Assembly: GCA_033557835.1 (NCBI GenBank)
Contig: JAWQRO010000372.1
Span: 1-41,082, forward strand
Origin: Helochares maculicollis
Lineage: Eukaryota > Arthropoda > Insecta > Coleoptera > Hydrophilidae
Direction: 5' to 3'
DNA: 41,082 nt
Position numbers and translations under genes: made by a program. Shown piece by piece: positions 19,890-30,719 of this stretch; positions within the stretch are counted from its first letter, which is position 1, and each line of letters opens with the position of its first letter. A model generated the notes under the pieces. It was not told the origin of the DNA, did not search any database, and saw only the letters and a program-made list of their open reading frames with translations.

Positions 19890-21540
19890 CAATTCAACAC
19901 GCACAAAAGCTCAAAATTGTTATTTGTTTTAAATTTACATTTATACTACGTAATAGTATAGTTAAAAGCGTGTTTGTTTTATAATGCTACGAGGGATGAG
20001 CGAGCGAAGCGAGCGAGTCCCGCGTAAGCGTAGCGATTTTGATTTTTGATAAATAATAGTTGTGTATTTCCGTTGCTATCGATTGACAGAGATGCCAGCA
20101 ATTCAACACACCCAACAAACTCTAAAACTGTAAAATCTTTTCAATATACGCTTCTACTACGTAGAAGTATAGTTGTAAGCGTGTTTGTTTTATAATTTAT
20201 CTCCACGCTACGAGGGATGAGCGAGCGAAGCGAGCGAGTCCCGAGTAAGCGTAGCGATTTTGATTCTTGATAAATAATAGGTATGTAATTCAGTTGCTAT
20301 CGAACACCAGAGATGCCAACAATTCAACACGCCCAAAAACTCTAAAATTGTAAAATCTTTTTAATATACACTTCTACTACATAATATTATAGTTGTAAGC
20401 GTGTTTGTTTATAATGCAACGAGGGATGAGTGAGCGAAGCGAGCGAGTCCCGAGTAAGCATAGCGATTTTGATTCTTGAAACATAATAATTGTGTATTTC
20501 AGTTGCTATCGAATGACAGAGTATCAGCAATTCAACACGCCCAAAAACTCTAAAATTGTAAAATCTTTTCAATATACACTTCTACTACGTAGTATTATAG
20601 TTGTAAGCGTATTTGTTTTATAATGCAAAGAGGGATGAGTGAGCGAAGCGAGCGAGTCCCGCGTAAACTTACCGATTTTAATCCTTGACAAATAATAATT
20701 GTGTATTTCAGTTGCTATCGAACGACAGAGATGCCAGCAATTCAACACGCCCAACAAACTCAAAACTTTTAATATGTTTTAATATACATTTCTACTACTA
20801 CGTGGTATAGTTGTAAGCGTGTTTGTTTTATAATTTATCTCCACGCTACGAGGGATGAGTGAGCGAAGCGAGCGAGTCCCGAGTAAGCGTAGCGATTTTG
20901 ATTCTTGATAAATAATAATTGTGTTGCTATCGAATGACAGAGCAACAGCAACTCAACACGACCAAAAACTCTAAAATTGTAATATCTTTTCAACACACAT
21001 TTCTACTGCGTAGTAGTATAGTTGTAAACGTGTTTGTTTTATAATTTATCTCCACGCTACGAGGGATGAACGAGCGAAGCGAGCGAGTCCCGAGTAAGCG
21101 TAGCGATTTTGATTCTTGATACATAATAATTGTGTTGCTATCGAATGACAGAGTAACAGCAATTCAACACGCCCAAAAACTCTAAAATTGTAATATTTTT
21201 TCAACACACATTTCTAGTACGTAGTAGTATAGTTGTAAACGTGTTTGTTTTATAATTTATCTCCACGCTACAAGGGATGAGCGAGCGAAGCGAGCGAGTC
21301 CCGAGTAAGCGAAGCGATTTTGATTCTTGATAAATAATAATTGTGTATTTCAGTTGCTATCGAATGACAGAGTACCAGCAATTCAACATGCCCAAAAACT
21401 CTAAAATTGTAAAATCTTTTCAATATACACTTCTACTACGTAGTTGTTTTATAATTTATCTCCACGCTACGAGGGATGAGCGAGCGAAGCGAGCGAATCC
21501 CGAGTAAGCGAAGCGATTTTGATTTTTGATTTCTTTCTAC
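19890..21540 (+). repeat. Homogenised tandem array, eight units of about 210 bp
   Basis: The anchor GAGGGATGAG (or a one-base variant) occurs at about 19991, 20212, 20421, 20630, 20850, 21061, 21272 and 21471, giving periods of 221, 209, 209, 220, 211, 211 and 199 bp. Each unit has the core GGGATGAGCGAGCGAAGCGA, continuing to GAGTCCC; then CGAGTAAGCGTAGCGATTTT; an AT-rich part with GTGTATTTCAGTTGCTATCG (a possible splice-acceptor-like string); CAATTCAACACGCCCAAAAA; and ATAGTTGTAAGCGTGTTTGT leading back to the core. Units are closely similar, implying recent spread or conversion. The 61-64-codon frames antisense to the array are by-products of the repeat. Confidence 0.95.
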
Positions 21541-21700
21541 TTTGCTATGGTATTTACATGTATAGTTAACCTAAGCTTTTCACATTCAAATTCCGTATGC
21601 TTTGGTTGTTTCACGTGGCATTTAAAAGAGTCAAGCACGTTACACTCAGTAGCATTCTCCACGCTTTATGTGATCTTTCAGCAAAAACATTTGAAAAATA
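21541..21700 (+). repeat. Tail of the repeat field (long-form segment)
   Basis: After the last 210-bp core, the long-form segment reappears: a GTTAACCTAAGCTTTTCACA-like stretch, then GGCATTTAAAAGAGT (also near 17786), and CACGCTTTATGT. The homogenised array is therefore bounded on both sides by long-form sequence. Confidence 0.6.
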
Positions 21701-21839
21701 CATAATGTACTCAAAATATCACATGCCCAAGAAAGTTCTAGTGCACAAATTGTTTGTTAATTCCTGAATTCCTATTGTGAAATAAATTGAAATTGCTGTG
21801 AACAAAGCATTCTCTAAAAGTTCAAATATGACATCAAGT

Positions 21840-22270
21840 ACACCGAAGAAGTGCAAAATATAGTTACAGCATTGGGAGATGACGCTGTGAGTGATTAGAC
21901 GGCACTGCTTTAAGAAATGTTTCACTCTTTTGGAAGACCCAAGATTTGTAAGAATATGTGTTTCTAGCGTGCAGAATTAGTCAACGTGAGTGATGAAACC
22001 ATTCGGTTGCATCTTCATGAGCTAGAGAAGAAGTGGACGTTACGCAAATGTTGATCACAAAAATTGTCAGATGGTAAAAATTAAGACCCATTTTCATTTG
22101 TTCGGCTTTACTTTTCAGACTATTAAAATGAACGTTCTCTTGGTCGTTTGTTATGCTGCCACGAAAAATTGATACTTTACTCCATTAATAAGTGATTTGG
22201 TCACAAATTATGGTCAAGTGATCCAATAAGTTCTTATGGCCTAAAAGTTTGCTCTTCGGCGATATACTTA
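21840..22270 (+). mobile_element. Possible mariner remnant H, very decayed
   Basis: On the + strand, VSDETIRLHLHELEKKWTLR (about 21985-22050) matches the helix-turn-helix and linker of mariner transposase (family: VS..TI..HL.ELGK.WKL). A CSALLFR stretch and HEKLILYSINK (about 22160-22195) correspond to the CS.LL.R and DEKWI.Y.N motifs, with the catalytic Asp replaced by His. Several frameshifts and stops intervene and no terminal repeats were found. Similarity is readable but weak. Confidence 0.5.
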
Positions 22271-24734
22271 TTTCAGAGCAGAATTAGTTAAATACATGAG
22301 GCAAGGAATAATGCACTAGGTCAAGTGTATACAAATATCAAAACATTAGCGAAACTTGAACAAAAGACATCTTCACTAACAATTCTCTTGACCTAGTTAA
22401 ATTTTTCGATACGACCCGAAAACCATACAATCATCAGCATATCTGCATTTTTATATTTCATTTTGTCTACATGCAACAGGCACTCAAGTCAGTCTCGATT
22501 TCGGCTCTTTGACGGTCGTTGGCTAAAATAAAGCTAATTAACCAACGCTTGTACAGCTATTAAAAAACAAACTAACGATTTGCAATTTCAGTTACTTTGG
22601 TCCAAAACCAGTCCATCCAAATCTTCCCGTTTGTGTTTGTGAGAGTGCAAAAGATATTTTAATAAAATTTTCTCAAACCCGATATTTCCATAATGAGAAC
22701 ATTTTAAATGAAATTCACCTCTATGCACTAGCAGAGTGAAGGCGGTGACAACAACGGCGTTGGACGGCGTTTGACGGCGGCGCGACGTCAAGATGGATTG
22801 CAGGTAGGTCAGAGAGGCCAGAGCGAAGGTAGACTAACTATTTGACATTTAGTCGGCAAGCCGTTAATGACAGTCAAAGGAATAATATAATTAACTTAAA
22901 CACATTGATTATGTTTCAAAGGACTTTAGTAAGCTTTATCCCACCCGCAGCAGTTTGATCTGGAATGTTCTTTATTAAATAATTAATATAATAGGATGTG
23001 GTGTGCGCTAACCTCTTGAGATAAATCGTTTGTACTGTCGGATCTATATCCTCCTGAATGTACTCATTTAAATTTCAGTTTGTCGGTAAACAAGTGTGTT
23101 CCTGAACGAAAAGTCTCTACTTTACCTTAAGATGTGTTTGCTTAGATTAGATTTACGGCTCCGCAAAGATAACGCGCCGTTTTCCAGACTTTGATCTTGT
23201 TGATACTCGCCGGTGATGTAATGTAAATTGATTTCAATTAAAAAGGGATCCTAGAAAAATGAACGTCTCACATCTGGAGTGCATCTGGACATGACGGTTA
23301 TTTCATTTCAGGAGTACCTACTGCAAAAGAACGTTGCGTTGCGCTGCCTGTCGTCGTTTCCTGATGTTACCAACATATTAGAAACCTGATTACAGTTTAT
23401 TTTTCATTTCCCCTCGACGATCACCCGCTCCCGGCTTCCTTTATTATCTAAAGAGGGAAGATTGTGATGCCACCAACTAACGTGGAATATTTATGAACGA
23501 CCCTAACTTTCCTTCATAGCTAAGCAGATTGACAGGCAGTTGTTAATTATTAACGTTCATCCTTGTAGTTAGTTAAAATTCATATCGGTGCTAAATGGGA
23601 GGGGAGAATCACGAGTGTCTAATCAGTAAATATACCCTTTGGTGATACAGGAACTATACAGGGAAGGTAAAATTTTAAAATGGTGCTTCAGTCCACATTC
23701 GGAAACGTGGTCTAACGTTCAGTAACTAGTAATAACATGCAATAATTGCAGGTTTACACAAACCACCCCGCACCAATACCAGTCGTTATACATGTATGCT
23801 TTGAGGTTGAGTGTTCAATTAAATTGGTTAGATTGGTTTTCCCAGATGGGCTCTAATTAAACAAACTGTACGCAAATATTCTCATCATGATTGGATGCAT
23901 CGGTTTCTTTACATATTTCGAGTATCTTCAGAACAGCACCTCCGATTTGCTTTAGGTCTCTTTGTAATTTTGTAGCAGACATGTTAGATAACCTATAAGA
24001 CGTCGCACCTTGTTTAATACCGCTCTTATTTCTTTTCATTACAGGTTACATTCTAAATTCGTCTTTGACCATTGTCAAAGCCAAACTTTCGGTAAGTATA
24101 GGTACTGAGTAGGTGTTTGCCGCTTTCAGTTTTTTTAGCAACTTAGGAGTAGGTGTAGTTCCTTTTATATTTCTTCACCGGCAAACCATGGTTCGTTTCT
24201 TCGTGCTTCTCTGTACCGTATATTTGGATATAGTTCGTCTTCATCTAAATCTCTTCAAATCAGCTGTTGTGAACGATTGATGAAACATCCGTTTTTTATA
24301 ATATCCATACTTTTATTGTCACTTAGTACTTCTTTTTGGCATGTTTTTAACCACTTCGTTTTGGAAGTTTTTACACCATTTTATATCACCTCTTTTAATC
24401 TACTTTCAATTTTGATTCAAAATGTTTTACATTTTAGCTTTGGTTTAAATTGTACCGTTCTGCAAAATCTTGCCAACACATGTCTCTTTCGGTAAATAAT
24501 TCACCGAAAATTGGGTGGCAGCTAAGTTTTTGCGCGATAGAGCTATCGAAGTTAGATTATCTAACTCATTGAACATACACACGTCCCTACAATGCGAAGA
24601 TCAACATAGGTTTCTATGTTGTAGTAGAAAATTTAGGGCGTCGAGGTTCCCTGTCAATACAAGAACGGTAGGCAGCTCTCACGAAATCAATCTAATTTCT
24701 CACACATCAAATCTGACTGAACGTTAGAAATTCT
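22271..24734. other. Unique part of intron 2 with exon-like candidates
   Basis: This has moderate GC content and few recognisable repeats. It holds three exon-like segments, described among the findings: an ATG plus strong donor at 22793-22803, an acceptor followed by open coding-like sequence at 23312-23381, and a short segment with good splice sites at both ends at 24045-24091. None encodes the missing second half of RRM2. Confidence 0.45.
24045..24091 (+). other. Candidate 47-nt cryptic or poison exon
   Basis: A strong acceptor (ttatttcttttcattacag, ending 24044) is followed 47 bases later by a strong donor (GTAAGTATA from 24092). Entered in phase 2 after the known exon, it stays open (S-LHSKFVFDHCQSQTF) but shares nothing with RRM2. 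Its length is not a multiple of three, so inclusion would shift the frame of the rest of the protein. Frame-breaking exons are a common control device in RNA-binding-protein genes. It may equally be a chance splice-site pair in a long intron. Confidence 0.25.
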
Positions 24735-26450
24735 AAAAACAGCATAATGTGAACAATTTCAGATCGGATTATTTTTATGAACCATAAGATACAAACAACA
24801 ACATTCGTGGAAAGCCAATACATAGTACAAAAATACTACCAAATTTCTAAAATGAAAGCTAAGTTACTGACAGTTGTTTGGGTTACTCAATCAACCACCC
24901 TTAGATGATTTAATGAAAAGAAATTGGCGTCCAAAATTATTTTATTATAGTGTGTAATAGCTCCAAAAATAAACGAGGAAGACTTGTTAGAATTGGTATA
25001 TAGAGATAAATTGCAAAAATAAATAGTTCTTCCACGTTTCCTTTGATTGTCTTCTATAACGAAGCTCAGAAACCATTGCAATACTGATTATGACAATCGT
25101 GAATCATTCTGAAAATTAGTTATAGCAGTAGTAAGATGCTGTGACTAATTTATGCCTCACCCAGGCAAAAAAGTGCGTAGTGTGGACAATTTCAGAGCAT
25201 ATTATTTTTGATGAACAATAAGCTACGAACAACAACATTCTGGGAAGGCCAATACATAGTAGATAAGTACTACCAAATTTCTCAACTGAAAGCTAAGTTG
25301 CTGACAGTTGTTTGGACTACTCAATAAACCCTCCTCAGGTGATTTAATGAATTGGCGTTCAAAATTATTTTATTATAGTGTGTAACAGCTCCAATAATAA
25401 ACGAGATAGACTTGTTAGAATTGGTATATAGATATAAATTTAAAAAATAACTAGATCTACCACGTTTCCTTTGATTGTCTTCTATAACGAAGCTTTGAAT
25501 CCTTTGCAATACCAATTATGACAATCGTGAATCGTTCTGAAAATTAATTATAGCAGTAGTAAGATGCTGTGACTAATTTATGCCTCGCCCAGGCAAAACA
25601 GTGCGTAATGTGGACAATTTCAGAGCAAATTATTTTTGATGAACAATAAGCTACGAGCAATAACATTCTCGGAAGGCCAATACATAGTAGATAAGTACTA
25701 CCAAATTTCTCAACTGAAAGCTAAGCTGCTGACAGTTGTTTGGGTTACTCAATCAACTCTTCTCAGGTGATTTAATGAACTGGCGTTCAAAATTATTTTA
25801 TTATAGTGTGCAACAGCTCCAATAATAAACGAGGTAGAATTATTAGAATTGGTATCTAGAGATAAATTGCAAAAATAAATGGATCTACCATGTCTCCTTT
25901 GATTGTCTTCGATAAACAAGCTTCGAAACCTTTGCAATACTAATTATGACAATCGTAAATCGTTTTGAAAATTAGTTATAGCAGTAGTAAGATGCTGTGA
26001 CTAATATAAGTATCACCCACGCAAAAAATTGCGTAATGTGCACAATGTCAGAGCACATTATTTTTGATGAACAATAAGCTACGAGCAATAACATTCTCGG
26101 AAGGCCAATACATAGTAGATAAGTACTACCAAATTTCTCTACTGAAAGCTAAGTTGCTGACAGTTATTTAGGTTACTCAATCAACCCTCCTCAGGTGATT
26201 TAATGAATTGGCGTTCAAAATTATTTTATTATAGCGTGTAGCAGCTCCAATAATAAAAGAGGTAGAGTCGTTAGAATTAGTATCTAGAGATAAATTGCAA
26301 AAATAAATAAATCTACCATGTCTCCTTTGGTTGTCTTCGATAATGAAACTCCGAAACCTTTGCAATACTAATTATGACAATCGTGAACCGTTCTGAAAAT
26401 TAATAATAGCAGTAGTAAGATGCTGTGGCTAAGCTTCACCCACTCAAAAA
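24735..26450 (-). repeat. Four tandem copies of a 428-bp unit, each with an open 62-64-codon frame
   Basis: Copies begin near 24735, 25170, 25599 and 26027; equivalent points are 434, 428 and 428 bp apart. A 62-64-codon frame is open at the same place in each, on the minus strand (24887-25081, 25321-25515, 25749-25937, 26177-26365). The translations share IEDNQRK/RRGR, TNSN, HYNKIIL and LNHLR. The length difference between copy 1 and the others near the C terminus (FF insert) is in-frame. Copies 1 and 2 share NQRKRGR and LYTNSNK; copies 3 and 4 share NQRRHGR and LDTNSN, so the array likely grew in steps. Outside the frame the copies are also similar, so selection is unproven. No family is recognised. 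Confidence 0.92.
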
Positions 26451-26844
26451 AAGATGCCTTTTTCTTCAAAGTTGTAAATACTGTTAGTATGAATATCTTC
26501 AATTATCTTTTAGGCTCAAATAATTAATGACTTATTAAAGAAGAAGCAATTGAAGTCTTTTGTTTTAATTAAAACAGTGTCTCAACTTTAATTTTAAATT
26601 TGTTGTACTTCGTATACTTGATTGAACGGATATTTTCCTCGTAGGTAAATCTTTATAATTACCATGTAGACTAAATTAGCTAAAATTCATTTTAAATTGA
26701 GAAATAAACTTTCCGTTAAAGCTCCAGGAACATCACGCCCAACTGCCTTTTATGTTATTGCTACGAATTCCATTCGAGACTTGTTTATTGCTTATTTATT
26801 AATTATTTACTGGTAATTATTACTACTTAAATTACTTATAATAT
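26451..26844. other. AT-rich spacer after the 428-bp array
   Basis: Nothing recognised. The repeat ends at a run of A residues (about 26445-26452). Confidence 0.5.
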
Positions 26845-27168
26845 ATGTTTTTACTGTTTACATTATTTATTTATTTACTTATGTTGGTATATTTGGCATC
26901 AATTCGCCCAATTCTCCTAACGTTCTCAGTCAGAGAGCTCAACAGAGTCTCCTTGCTATCTTCCTCGGATCGTCTTAAGAACGAAGGCTTTTCTGACTTT
27001 TGTCCAGTGTTCGTTGGTGACTGTTACGGTTTCTCACGCCCCTTGCAACGGATTCCTCGAACGGTGATGATAGCGACGGCTCGTTCTCGCGACCCTGGTT
27101 ATTACTTCCCCGAACGGGCCGCTGCAGTACGTTGCACCCGCCCATACTGCACTCCTAAACACCAGTAG
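26845..27168 (+). other. Open frame over a sharply GC-rich island, unclassified
   Basis: A 107-codon frame starts in AT-rich, hydrophobic-coding sequence and runs into a GC-rich block (about 26920-27165). That block stands out from the surrounding intron and encodes an Arg-rich peptide (TARSRDPGYYFPERAAAVRC). The abrupt change in composition suggests an insertion. A retroelement leader or gag edge is possible, but I found no diagnostic motif, primer site or tRNA-type promoter boxes. The frame itself is probably not a gene. Confidence 0.25.
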
Positions 27169-27730
27169 GAGTGACGATTTCCATTTCTTTTTTAATATTA
27201 ACAGGAATTTTGGTCAAATTCGTTAAATTAAAAGCTTGCATTGCGTTCCTAGAAGCGAGGGCTAGATTCGTTACAATATGATATCTTTCTCGCCATGCTT
27301 CTTTCCAAGTGAAGAGCTTATCAATAATCCAGGATAAAAATACTAAAACAATTATCATGATTTTCAGGACAAGACTTAAATAATGATTGAAACTAACAAT
27401 TTTTAATATAAAACCTATTAATTTTTAATTCTTCTAAAAATCTACACCTATACACATTTTAAGCACTTCTTTAACTTCTCCCTCGATTTAAAAATGGTAA
27501 GTGTGGCGTTTTTAAGGTGATGTAGGTATGTCGTAACGAATTTAAAACAAAATGATTTGTTCCAAATCACCTTACTTAGAACAATGATCTCAATACTACA
27601 TCTTGTTAAAAATAGTAAGATGATCTTAGCCACAATAAGATTTTCTTTGACTTTGTTTTCATTTCCGAAAAATATCTCCCCTTAACATATTTCATGTAAA
27701 ATGAGCTTTATTTAAAATAATTTTTGAAGG

Positions 27731-28201
27731 TGTAGCTCCCATTTCATCGTCCATTTGATACCCCCTCGTTCTTTTGTGTCAGCGGTGCAGACTATAGATT
27801 AGTGTCACAACAAAGCTGAAGAGATCAAGGTGTAGCCACTAACAAAATTCCTCCGTCTGCTTCACGTACATGCCATCACTTACAGAGGTCTCTCCTCTAG
27901 GCTACTCGGTTCTCCTCTTTGAAGAGCACGTTCATAAAGTAAACAGAGAATGAAGATATATAAATCGAGATGGAAACTCTCCCAAGTTATCTCTGCAGCT
28001 CCCACCAGCCCGAAAGAACAAAGGGGCGATTTTACATCTCGACACCGGTACCTTGAGTCACCCGATCTCCTACGTCCTAGAATTTCAGAAACGAACATTA
28101 TTGAAATACCTCCTATTCAGCAGGTGGCCGGCCAGCTTCCTACCAAGTCAGGTGGTTAGTTAGCTTTCCAGAACAAATAAAAAACGTGTTTTTGTTGTGT
28201 C
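27731..28201 (+). mobile_element. Possible solo LTR
   Basis: The stretch begins TGTAGCTCCC, carries a TATA-like ATATATAAATCGAG (about 27956-27969) and a polyadenylation signal AATAAA followed by a T/G-rich run (about 28176-28200), and ends near TGTGTCA. This is the order expected of an LTR, and the block is richer in GC than its flanks. No flanking target duplication was found, and the exact ends are unsure. A second AAGGTGTAGC at about 27828 offers another start. Confidence 0.28.
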
Positions 28202-30719
28202 ATCCCTAAGTAATTATTTAAATATCTAAAGAATTTAATATTCGAAAAGAATAGAGACAAGCAATGACATAATGCTTTAAAAATATTTCCTGAAATTCCT
28301 CAGGCTTAATCCGTTTTCGTTCTAATTACTTTCACATTATTTTTCAGCCGAAACAATTTCAGTCGAAATAAAATACCTCCGGGGCGTTCCTTTGCCTTGC
28401 GTTGTGGAAATTTAATAATAAAAATAATTTTTTTTAGTGAGGGGGCTGAGGGGAGGTACATTATTTTGCATAAAATCCAACCGAAAATTAACTTCGAACG
28501 GGAAGTGTACATAAAATTCAAAGATAATAATTATAAAGTCATTAATTTTAAAATTACATTGTGTTTTCAAAAGAGAATGTTTTACCATTAATTCTCTTTA
28601 AAGAGAAAACATTTAATAATACCCTCGACTTTTTCTTCGCTCCTAAACGGAACAAAAGCCAAGACGAACTCACCTCCGGGCTACAGACGTAGGGGAAAAC
28701 TCGCGGAAAGTTTGCGTCGCGGTTTGGTCGGGCCATAATTGGACCGGACACGAACTCATCAGGAATTTGTTTAGAGTGTACTTCGCCGATTCCCATGCAT
28801 GAGAATATTACATTCAATATTTAATCTCCCCATTTCTCAACTTAGTTCCCTTCGGATTCGATCTTTCAGTGCGTAGTAGTTCTCTCGCTCTTTATTGCCC
28901 ATCCCTGCCCTTCCAGATGGAACGGAGAACGATCTGATAACCTTTCCTTTGTTGCCGTAGAGCACCTTCTTTCGTTCATAGCCACAATGGGGAACTAGAA
29001 AATTGCTTCTGAAAATATTTATAGACTAATTTTATTTTGCACCTGTGAGTGGTTTGCAGCGAATAAAAACTGGTCGATCTTCACGCGCTTGATGAAGTCG
29101 TGGTGGCGGTTTTATACTTGATGGAATGGACGGAAGGTATTCCGGCAGGTGATGGAAATTTGGGTCTTTTAGGGTCGCGGGGACGCGTGAATGTGAGGGC
29201 CTTCTAATTAATGCCTTTATAATTCTCGTTTCACTCTTTCTCGAGGTATAAATTTAAGTTTCGGTACGGCTGCATGAAAAGCAGAATCGTTTTAACTCAC
29301 CTGAACATAGTGGTTACAATTTTCTGACACTCGAAATATATTTTTGCTTTCGATTCTAGCTGCACAAAACGATTTGGTTCATCTTAGATACAGTGAACTA
29401 TCAGTGGTGCTATACGAAGTGTTTTGTGACTGTCTAGTATCAATCCATCTGAACCTAGCTGTTTCACCGCGATTTTATATAGCGAACTATTTTAAAATTT
29501 AATCTAGTTTTACAGACATTGAGGAAGATGGACTCTGCCAGAGGTAATCCGCAATCGAAGTCCATTAACACTCAGGTGGAGTCCTTATAGACTAAACAAG
29601 TTCATCCGTCATACGTGATTCTGCAGGCTATGCGCTTTGCAGAGCATTATTTCGTTTAGAAACTCAGATTTTAAAGCAAGTAAATGCCACAAATTGGGCG
29701 AAAAAAGTTTTGGGGGCGCAGACCCTGCGCTTTGTTTATTTCCATCCAAAACTTTAGTATAAATATCCTCATTGGCCGCTATATTGAATGAAATGTATGA
29801 TTTAATTATTAAAACTATTTACTAACTTGTCTGGCCGGAAAACGTTTATTTAGGAGGGCACAAAGCTGGAGTAAATTTTGCACATTTGCATAAGATTCAA
29901 ACGGAAACATTGTGCAAATGTTAGCATAGGTATTACAATGAACGTTTTAACTCCATTTTTGTAAAGCTCTCGCCAAGTTTTTCTGAAATAGAACGACGAT
30001 TACATTTCGCTTATTAGTTCCTAAGTCGCGCGGAAAAAAAACTTCATGCTTATCTCGACAAATTGGCGACAAAATTTTTTAGACAAGAAATTACCTAAGT
30101 TTCTCCACCAAACATCAGTTTTTCGTAGGAACGAAAATAATAATTTTAGACCATTTGAATGCGTTCTCTGCTACTTTCATCAATCAAATGAAAATGAGAA
30201 AATCAGGTCTGTAAATAAGAAACCGCGTCCTCGGCACTTCTTTCTTGTGTTTACATCTGCCACAGACTTTTCATTCACAAAATATTTTATGTAGCGTTGA
30301 GCATATCGAATTTTGTGCCCTCTCCCCCAATCCAATATCGAGAGCAAACCATTTTCTGCCAGCTCCGTTGAGTATGTATGAAAATTGTTAGTGGTGGATC
30401 CCTTTAATGCTTTTTCGTTGAAAGGTGACATCATATAATAGATCTCCTCAAAAGGATCTTGATAGTACCAAATAAAGATATTACCTCCTCACACTTGTAT
30501 CCTGTTTTCATTTGAAAACCTAGAATCTGTTAAAAAGATTAGAATAGTGGAGCTAACAAAAAATTAACCAAGCCATCAGTTTGTTAACACTAAAAGCCCA
30601 GATTGTATTTATTAACACATATTGCATATGTAAGATAATTAATAAATACAGCTTGAAATATCACAAGAATATCAAGTTGTCCAGTCCAAGGCGGAATATT
30701 GCCAAATCTTGTAGGCAAC
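28202..30719. other. Intron 2 sequence, nothing classified
   Basis: Mostly unique sequence, with a GC-richer part near 28640-29220. Frames of up to 87 codons show no domain. At 30204-30224 lies a 21-bp motif shared with 16871-16891 (see findings). Confidence 0.45.

Noticed and set aside
20387..20763. Two similar minus-strand frames of 61 and 64 codons
   Set aside because: They are translations of the same satellite unit; other units do not keep the frame, unlike the 428-bp array.
19900..21540. CRISPR-like array because of regular repeats
   Set aside because: Units are contiguous with no unique spacers, the period is about 210 bp and the context is a eukaryotic intron.
29515..29548. Short exon-like piece after TTTTACAG with a GTAATC donor
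   Set aside because: In the required phase it meets a TGA at once (TC + A CAT TGA).
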